Shown: in pieces, positions 1-4,988 of the stretch
Numbering within the stretch: the first letter of the stretch is position 1
Layout: every line of letters begins with the position of its first letter
Origin: Candidatus Zixiibacteriota bacterium
GTDB taxonomy: Bacteria > SM23-81
Assembly: GCA_030628225.1 (NCBI GenBank)
Contig: DAOVRJ010000030.1
Location: forward strand, 1 to 15,004
Reading direction: 5' to 3'
DNA: 15,004 nt
Notes under the pieces: model-generated
Told to the model about the DNA's origin: nothing
Seen by the model: the letters and a program-made list of their open reading frames with translations, nothing else
The model's database searches: none
Translations under genes and position numbers: made by a program

Positions 1-458
1 AGATGAGGATGCGCACAACCAGTTCGTCCGGAGAAACCCACCACCTGACCCCCCCTCACCGGAATCTGACCGGGATCCAGAGAGATGTCCACGCTATAGC
101 GCTCCAGACGCGTCTGCTCTCTTTCCACTACCTGCTGAATCGAGGGGGCGAATTCGGAGAGGTGGCCGTAGATAACCGTCTTTCCATCCTCCAGCCTTAA
201 GTAAACGGCTTTCCCATACCCCCAGGGCGATGTTCTGATCCGCCAGACATACCCATTCCCCACGGCATAGACCTCATAGCCCACCTGCCCCCATGTTTTC
301 AGATCGATCCCGGCATGCAGGTGACCCGAGCGATACTCGGCAAAGGTGGAGGTCAGGGCCCGGGGAGCGTCCAGAGGCCAATGATAGCTCTCGGTGCGGC
401 ACGGGATAAGGAGACAAGACAGAATTAAGGCGATTAGTAGAAAATGGTTACGGGGCAT
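1..458 (-). CDS. M23-family peptidase (LytM/peptidoglycan endopeptidase type), exported, 3' end beyond window
   Basis: The reading frame opens with ATG at 458 and runs off the left edge after 152 codons, so only the N-terminal part is visible. Residues 6-19 are a hydrophobic stretch (FLLIALILSCLLIP), consistent with a signal peptide; C15 or C20 could be lipidated, but neither lipobox is canonical. M23 zinc-peptidase motifs follow in order: HxxxD at 48-52 (HAGID), YGHL at 97-100, and GFSGRTG...HPH just before the edge, where the HxH metal/catalytic motif begins. The family usually hydrolyses peptide cross-links of peptidoglycan, or binds it when inactive. Here both the first metal ligands and the start of the last motif look intact. 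About 40 residues separate GHL from GFSGRTG, more than in compact LytM domains. No good Shine-Dalgarno precedes the ATG, but no better in-frame start is visible and the promoter at 517-545 sits a sensible distance upstream. Confidence 0.88.
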   Translation of the reverse strand, partial: MPRNHFLLIALILSCLLIPCRTESYHWPLDAPRALTSTFAEYRSGHLHAGIDLKTWGQVGYEVYAVGNGYVWRIRTSPWGYGKAVYLRLEDGKTVIYGHLSEFAPSIQQVVEREQTRLERYSVDISLDPGQIPVRGGQVVGFSGRTGCAHPH

Positions 459-516
459 GATTTTTGGGTTGTTGTGTATGGAGACCTCAAGCTGTGCTGC
501 GTCGATTCTTTTGCTA

Positions 517-545
517 ATTATACAATTTTCGCTCACCCTTGTCAA
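517..545 (-). promoter_or_regulatory. Perfect-consensus sigma70-type promoter for the M23 peptidase gene
   Basis: Read on the minus strand, TTGACA (545-540) is followed by exactly 17 bases and then TATAAT (522-517). Both hexamers match the housekeeping consensus and the spacer is the optimal length. The expected transcription start is near 510, giving a leader of roughly 50 nt before the ATG at 458. It also lies just downstream of a T-tract terminator-like structure (568-594), which fits an independent transcription unit starting here. A functional call rests on consensus only; the host's sigma factor preference is unknown. Confidence 0.8.
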
Positions 546-567
546 CCCCTTATGCCCCCAAAGAGGG

Positions 568-594
568 AAAAAACCCGCCTGTGAGAGATCACAG
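568..594 (-). terminator. Terminator-like hairpin followed by a six-T tract
   Basis: On the minus strand CTGTGA (594-589), a TCTC loop and TCACAG (584-579) form a 6-bp hairpin. GCGGG and then TTTTTT (573-568) follow. The hairpin does not abut the T-run directly. A second pairing would place a stem right at it: ATCCGCC (618-612) can pair with GGCGGGT (579-573), seven pairs including one G-T. It lies between the small ORF at 589-666, whose stop codon falls in the hairpin, and the M23 promoter. It could end a short transcript or readthrough from the operon to the right. Confidence 0.45.
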
Positions 595-666
595 CCGAGC
601 TTTCTTTGGCCGGCGGATGATTCCCAACGAAGATCCGCCTGGGCCATCGATCACCACCCGATCCAT
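589..666 (-). CDS. Possible 25-residue small protein or leader peptide
   Basis: An ATG at 666 opens a 25-codon frame ending in TGA at 589-591. AGGAG lies eight bases upstream of the ATG, a good ribosome site, and an in-frame TGA stands two codons before the start, so the frame cannot be extended. The peptide starts MDRVVIDGPGG and ends with a basic tail, RRPKKARL. I do not recognise it and see no membrane segment. Its stop codon lies within the terminator-like hairpin at 568-594, and its second half holds two mutually exclusive stems (see findings). No promoter is obvious between it and the terminator at 733-771. It may be a real small gene, part of an RNA element, or chance. Confidence 0.25.
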   Translation of the reverse strand: MDRVVIDGPGGSSLGIIRRPKKARL

Positions 667-732
667 GAGTCACGCTCCTGATCAGGCAAACGAGGGGCCT
701 GGTGGGAAAAACCACGGCTTTATCGGCCTGCC

Positions 733-771
733 TAAAAAGATAAGGCCGGCCCTTTCTCAAGGACCGGCCTT
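733..771 (-). terminator. Rho-independent terminator closing the receptor/sorting-domain/PorV operon
   Basis: Minus-strand AAGGCCGGTCC (771-761), an eight-base loop and GGGCCGGCCTT (752-742) form an 11-bp GC-rich stem with a single T-G pair. It is followed by ATCTTTTTA. It lies 32 bases past the stop codon of the PorV-like gene at 803. The plus-strand side of the stem has no T-run, so it should act only on leftward transcription. Confidence 0.85.
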
Positions 772-802
772 CTGGCCGTCTATGTTATGACGGTCGCATC
801 TC

Positions 803-1894
803 TCAGAATCCCGCTGTCACCGTGAACCACTGCGGTGCATCGAAGAACTCGGCCATGCGGTAAGCATAATCGAAGGTGATTGGCGTCGTGGGCGTCAGGT
901 TGAACTTAAAGCCCACTCCGAAGCTGGGACCCCACAGATACTCCTGGTCGCTGCTGACAAACCCGTTATCGTAATCCGAGTTATCCTCCGCCAGGGGGTG
1001 GTCATCGCGATACGCCGTGGTGAAGGCTCCGCGCAGGAACAGCATATCGTCGTAGATATACTCCGCGGCGAAGTTGAACTGGTCATAGCTGTAGCCATTG
1101 TTCTGGAAGCTGCCCATGGCGGTGACAAGGTTGCGGTCGTCAAACAGGTAGTCGTAGGAGAGGCCCATCTGCAGGTAAGAGGGCAGATCAAAGGAAGCCA
1201 GAGTTGTGCGCACAGCCTCCTCCTCCGCGCCTTCCTCCGTGCCGGGCAGAGCCACAGCGTGTTCCAGATCCGGCCCGTCGAAGCTCATGTTGGGACCCAG
1301 GTTCATCAGGCAAATACCCAGCTTCAGGCCAGAGATCCCGCTGGCATACTGGAGTCCGAAGTCAAAACCGACACCGGTGGCATTTTCTCGCATGATCTTC
1401 TCGGAGATGAACTTTCCGGTGATCCCGAAGAGAATACGGTCGGTCATGGCCCGGGAGAAGCTCACGCCCATGGTGAGATAATTAGGCGAGAATGTGGTGC
1501 CGGTTCCATCGGGTCTCTCCACGGTGGTTTGCTCGATGTCTCCGAAACCAACGGTCTTGAAGTTAAATCCCAGATGGCCCATGTCACCTATCCTGGAGGT
1601 AACGGCGATGTATTCCACATTGATGTCGCCGATCCAGTTCAGGTGGGAGAACATGACCTCGGTGTCAGCACTGCTGGCGGCCACGCCCGCTGGGTTCCAG
1701 TACAGCGCCTCCACACCGCTGACGCTGGAGGCAAATGCTCCCCCTAGGGCGGTGCCTCTGGAGCCGACAGGAATCATCAGCTCGGTCGCACCCGCCGTGC
1801 CCTTACGAAGTCCGCTGCCGGCCTCAACACTGGCACTGAAGACGAAGAGGACCAGCAGCAAGGTGCTGAATGTTAAAACCTTCCAGGCTTTCAT
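803..1894 (-). CDS. PorV/PorQ-family outer-membrane beta-barrel protein
   Basis: A 363-residue protein. Residues 1-25 form a signal peptide with a VEA|G cleavage site. The mature N-terminus carries the family hallmark: glycine/alanine-rich GSRGTALGGAFAS at about 38-50, then LYWNPAGVA about 12 residues later (compare R-x-ALGGA and NPAG in PorV/PorQ proteins). The rest alternates hydrophobic and aromatic residues, as in an outer-membrane barrel, and ends FTVTAGF with a terminal phenylalanine. In Bacteroidetes PorV carries substrates of the type IX secretion system to the attachment complex. Many FCB candidate phyla encode several PorV/PorQ paralogues of unknown role. As last gene of the operon, it sits 90 bases after a protein with a sorting-like C-terminal domain, which fits a substrate-handling role (inference). 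A GTG 14 codons upstream also opens the frame, but AAGGAG stands seven bases before the ATG chosen here. Confidence 0.85.
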   Translation of the reverse strand: MKAWKVLTFSTLLLVLFVFSASVEAGSGLRKGTAGATELMIPVGSRGTALGGAFASSVSGVEALYWNPAGVAASSADTEVMFSHLNWIGDINVEYIAVTSRIGDMGHLGFNFKTVGFGDIEQTTVERPDGTGTTFSPNYLTMGVSFSRAMTDRILFGITGKFISEKIMRENATGVGFDFGLQYASGISGLKLGICLMNLGPNMSFDGPDLEHAVALPGTEEGAEEEAVRTTLASFDLPSYLQMGLSYDYLFDDRNLVTAMGSFQNNGYSYDQFNFAAEYIYDDMLFLRGAFTTAYRDDHPLAEDNSDYDNGFVSSDQEYLWGPSFGVGFKFNLTPTTPITFDYAYRMAEFFDAPQWFTVTAGF

Positions 1895-1901
1895 AGGATT
1901 G

Positions 1902-1907
1902 CTCCTT
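1902..1907 (-). promoter_or_regulatory. Ribosome binding site deciding the PorV-like start
   Basis: Minus-strand AAGGAG lies seven bases before the ATG at 1894. The codon 14 residues upstream that also opens this frame lies inside the hairpin at 1929-1958 and has no such site, so the shorter protein, which starts directly with the signal peptide, is preferred. Confidence 0.75.
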
Positions 1908-1928
1908 CTCTTTCGGTGTTCGCTCCCC

Positions 1929-1958
1929 TGGTGCACCTGCCCTCAGGCAGGTGCACCA
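1929..1958. repeat. Perfect 13-bp inverted repeat (intra-operon hairpin)
   Basis: TGGTGCACCTGCC (1929-1941), a four-base spacer (1942-1945) and GGCAGGTGCACCA (1946-1958) form a perfect stem with a tetraloop. It lies between the secreted-protein gene and the PorV-like gene. On the transcribed (minus) strand GGGGAGCG follows, with no T-run, so it does not look like an intrinsic terminator. It may be an mRNA-stabilising or processing hairpin, or a copy of a dispersed REP-type palindrome. Only one copy is in this window. Confidence 0.75.
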
Positions 1959-1984
1959 AACTTTAGTCGAGCGTCCTAGTCCTA

Positions 1985-4912
1985 TTAGAAGAAATCCAGC
2001 CTCTCTTCCGGCATGAACACGGCGAGCTTGAGAATCCTGTCGCCCACGCCGCTGATCTCTACGTGCGCGATGTACATGCCGCTTGCCACTGGAACGTCTC
2101 CCTCGTTTCTCAGATACCAATAGGCCATCGGTGTGTCCAGGGTACCCTGCTCTGTCCGCTCGTCGTTGTCGATGATCTTGACCAGGGTCCCGCTGAGGGT
2201 GAAGATCCTGATGGTCGCATCGCGGTCGGACAGGTGGGTGAAGGTGACGAAGCGATCGGTGGCGATCCTCTCCTGCGGGTTGAAACCGAAGTAGGGGTTG
2301 GGAACCACGTTGACCTTGTCCAGGTTGACCGCTTCCACAGCATCTCCGCTTGTGGGCGCTGCGGAGGAGAATGAGAACACGTCATTGGTGGTGTTGACGT
2401 AGTTGGGAATGAGCGTCCAAATGCCCTCTGTCTCCAGATACGGATGGGTGCCTCTCAACCGAGGCCAGTAGGCCCACAGGACGTCGGCGGAGGGTGCCCA
2501 CATGGGATCGTCGTCGCCGTAACCGCCGGCCGTAGTCGGATCGTAGTCGCTGTTCATGATGAACAGATACTCTCTCCCGCCGTAGTCGCTGTTGTCCGGA
2601 TCCCAGATCATGTTGGCTGGCTTCTCATCGGCATCGCTTTCCACAAAGGCGATGTTCAGCCTGCGGCCACCATCATCCATGTCATAGGCGCCGCCGGGGA
2701 ATGTGCCCAGACCCGGCTGAACGGCGTAGCCCAGATCACGACGGTACACCTTGCAGTTGGTCTGCTCTGTGCTGCTGAAGCGGATCTCCACCTTGTGGTA
2801 ATCCGCCGCCGTCAGGGTGCTGCCGAAGAACCATATGCCCAGATCGACGGCGCCGCCGAAGATGCTTCCGCCCCAATTGACCCAGCTGAACCACCGGGTG
2901 TCCGAATATTCCCAATCCTTCGCCTGGAGCGGGGGACCGGCCACCTTGACCAACAAACCTTCCACGATCTGGTAGTCCTCATCGCCAGTCTGATTAAGCT
3001 GATCGTCGAGCAGAACTTGGTTAGTGCTGGTGTTGGTCAGCCTCCAGGCGCTGGCGTCTTCATCCTCCACCTGGATTGTATGAAAGGTGACCTCATAGTT
3101 GTCGCCGGTCACAGAGAGCGGATCCAGGACGATGGGAGTGACCGTGCCGTCGCTGCCGCCGGCATGAGTCACCTCCAGGTACTCACCCACATCCACATTG
3201 GGATCCGAGTCGAACTGCTCCTGCGGGTAGATGAAGATGGCCTCCATGGCGCTCTCCACGGTGCGCGGGGCCACGGCCGGATCCTCGTTGAAAGCATAGG
3301 TGGTCACGGCGAAGTAGTAGCGGCGGTAATTGCTCAACGGCGTTTGGGTGAGGACATCTTCGTCGATGGTCAGGTATCGCTGAATCCCGCTGTTCTCGCC
3401 CCATTGCACCGGTTTCTCCAGGACCAGTCCCGTCTCGGCGTCGAAGGTCTTGTCGAAGATGATCCCGTAGTCGTCGACGATGTCGAAGGTGGCCAGGCGG
3501 GTCCAGGGACCGGAAACGGAGGAACCCTGATAGACGTTGTAGCCCTGGAACTGGTATCCGCCGAATTCGTAAGCCTCAACCTCTTCATAGCCCTCCTGCC
3601 AGGTCAGAACGATCTCCCTGTCCAGGGAAGCAATTTCCACCGCCGGCTGTGGCGGAGATGGCAATTCAAAGTCGCAGTCATAGGCGTTCTGGGCAAAGCC
3701 GTCGAAAAAGCGCAGGGCGGCCACGGCGCTGGTGTTGCTGACTCCCGGAGCGATGATCTTGGCGCCGACCACTACCTGAGTGTCGCCGGGGGCCAGAACG
3801 AAGGGTCCGGAGGACATCAGGAATCGCCGGTCGCCGGGGGCCACCGCCGAGCCATCCAGGTCCCCGGTGCCGGTCACCGGATCACCAACGAAGGCAAACG
3901 GCGAGGTCACATTGCCGTCTGAGTCGGTGTACGGGGTGCCGTCGCCGGCATATCCGTTCATGAACCAGTAGGCCTCCGAGGGAATCTCCGGGTCGTCGAA
4001 GGGGTCTGGAGCACCGTTGTAGTACCAGGCGAAGGCGGTCATGCCCAGGTACTCCCCCTCAACCTCCGGGCCCTGGAAGAAGTCAAACCCCAGGGCCGGC
4101 GGCTTGGAACCGTAGGTGGCATCGGTGGGGTTACCGTTGTAGCAGTAGCCCAGGCCCAGGGTGGTGTCGCAGCCGACCAGGTCGTCGGAGGCATCGCCCA
4201 GATCCGGGTCATCCCACAGGGCCACAAAGCAGGAGTCGAACTGCTGGGTGCCCTTGTGGATGAAGGTCCACTCGAAGAATATGATGTTGCCCATGGGATC
4301 GGCGCGGTTGAACCCGAAGACCTTGGCGTGGATCTCCACGCCCATGGGCGGTGTGCCGAACACGTTGGAATGCTGGGCGGCGTTGCTGTCGTTGTAGCAC
4401 CACCACAGGGTCTGATCGCCGATGATCCCGGGATCGCCGTTCTCGTCGACGGGAGCGCCCTGATCCACGGGCCAGACATCCCAGTCGCCGGTGCCGTCCT
4501 TGTTGATCTTATAGATGCGGTAGGCCTCGTCCGCTGAAGTCCCTCCCACGGGGCCGGCCACCAGCTCACTGGAATACTCGGCGCAGGCCGTGTAGATAAC
4601 GCCGTCGTCGTGTCCTATGCCGGCCAGCCACAGGCCCGAGGCGTAGTCGATGGTCTTGTTCGTTCCCTTGGGCCACTCCATGCCCGAGGCGCCGGTGATC
4701 CTGTGATCAACGATCAAACCATCGTTGGTCATGGAGCAGTCGATTGTGTTGCCGTCAAAGTGCTCGTGGCTGATCACGGTGGGCCTGGCCAGGGGCTCTC
4801 CTCCCGGCACCGAGGTGACCCGGGGGGCAGCCCACACAGTACCCACCAGCAGGAGGGTCAGCAGGGGCACCATGACGGAGCCGATGGTTGGAAACCCTCG
4901 TTTCCGGCTCAT
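1985..4912 (-). CDS. Large secreted protein with fibronectin-III-like region and type IX sorting-like C-terminal domain
   Basis: A 975-residue exported protein whose function I do not recognise. The start has a strong site (GAGGAGG, seven bases before ATG) and a signal peptide with a VWA|A site near residue 28. Residues about 55-110 carry MTNDG..., EWPKGTNKTIDYASGLWLAGIG, an N-terminal pattern I recall from large uncharacterised FCB proteins. Residues 420-545 resemble a fibronectin type III region (PQPAVEIASLDREIVLTW, YNVYQGSSVSGPWTRL, YYFAVTTYAFNEDP). Residues about 866-967 look like a type IX (Por) sorting domain: VNVVPNPY, ATIRIFTLSGTLVKII, then GDVPVASGMYIAHVE and a KLAVFMP strand. The end is unusual: EERLDFF rather than the common short basic end. 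Gene order, receptor upstream and PorV-like downstream, suggests a surface partner of the receptor handled by the PorV-like protein. That partnership is inference. Confidence 0.85.
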   Translation of the reverse strand: MSRKRGFPTIGSVMVPLLTLLLVGTVWAAPRVTSVPGGEPLARPTVISHEHFDGNTIDCSMTNDGLIVDHRITGASGMEWPKGTNKTIDYASGLWLAGIGHDDGVIYTACAEYSSELVAGPVGGTSADEAYRIYKINKDGTGDWDVWPVDQGAPVDENGDPGIIGDQTLWWCYNDSNAAQHSNVFGTPPMGVEIHAKVFGFNRADPMGNIIFFEWTFIHKGTQQFDSCFVALWDDPDLGDASDDLVGCDTTLGLGYCYNGNPTDATYGSKPPALGFDFFQGPEVEGEYLGMTAFAWYYNGAPDPFDDPEIPSEAYWFMNGYAGDGTPYTDSDGNVTSPFAFVGDPVTGTGDLDGSAVAPGDRRFLMSSGPFVLAPGDTQVVVGAKIIAPGVSNTSAVAALRFFDGFAQNAYDCDFELPSPPQPAVEIASLDREIVLTWQEGYEEVEAYEFGGYQFQGYNVYQGSSVSGPWTRLATFDIVDDYGIIFDKTFDAETGLVLEKPVQWGENSGIQRYLTIDEDVLTQTPLSNYRRYYFAVTTYAFNEDPAVAPRTVESAMEAIFIYPQEQFDSDPNVDVGEYLEVTHAGGSDGTVTPIVLDPLSVTGDNYEVTFHTIQVEDEDASAWRLTNTSTNQVLLDDQLNQTGDEDYQIVEGLLVKVAGPPLQAKDWEYSDTRWFSWVNWGGSIFGGAVDLGIWFFGSTLTAADYHKVEIRFSSTEQTNCKVYRRDLGYAVQPGLGTFPGGAYDMDDGGRRLNIAFVESDADEKPANMIWDPDNSDYGGREYLFIMNSDYDPTTAGGYGDDDPMWAPSADVLWAYWPRLRGTHPYLETEGIWTLIPNYVNTTNDVFSFSSAAPTSGDAVEAVNLDKVNVVPNPYFGFNPQERIATDRFVTFTHLSDRDATIRIFTLSGTLVKIIDNDERTEQGTLDTPMAYWYLRNEGDVPVASGMYIAHVEISGVGDRILKLAVFMPEERLDFF

Positions 4913-4988
4913 AATGTATCCTCCTCGTCTGGAAAATGGTACAAAGCGTTCATGCGCTTCATCTCATCATCTCCTGTTTAACACGGCA

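Larger units (their letters stand above)
459..802. other. Intergenic region between the PorV-like gene and the M23 peptidase gene
   Basis: This 344-base stretch contains no long gene. Read leftward it holds, in order, the intrinsic terminator of the PorV operon (771-733), the 25-codon ORF with its ribosome site (666-589), the terminator-like structure (594-568), the consensus promoter (545-517) and the M23 leader (about 510-459). The longer frames crossing it on either strand lack ribosome sites and recognisable protein features. Confidence 0.7.

Noticed and set aside
539-790. Plus-strand frames of about 80-95 codons between the M23 and PorV-like genes
   Set aside because: They cross the terminator stem and the opposing promoter, have no ribosome site and show no protein-like pattern.
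998-1747. 249-codon open frame on the plus strand
   Set aside because: Antisense shadow of the PorV-like gene, which has clear family motifs and a good ribosome site.
1929-1958. Reading the 13-bp hairpin as a Rho-independent terminator
   Set aside because: No T-run follows on either strand, and the downstream PorV-like gene has its own ribosome site but no visible promoter, so readthrough is more likely.
2444-3922. 492-codon open frame on the plus strand
   Set aside because: It runs exactly opposite the secreted-protein gene. The translation is low-complexity V/G/H/R-rich without any domain, as expected from the antisense of GC-rich codons, and there is no ribosome site.
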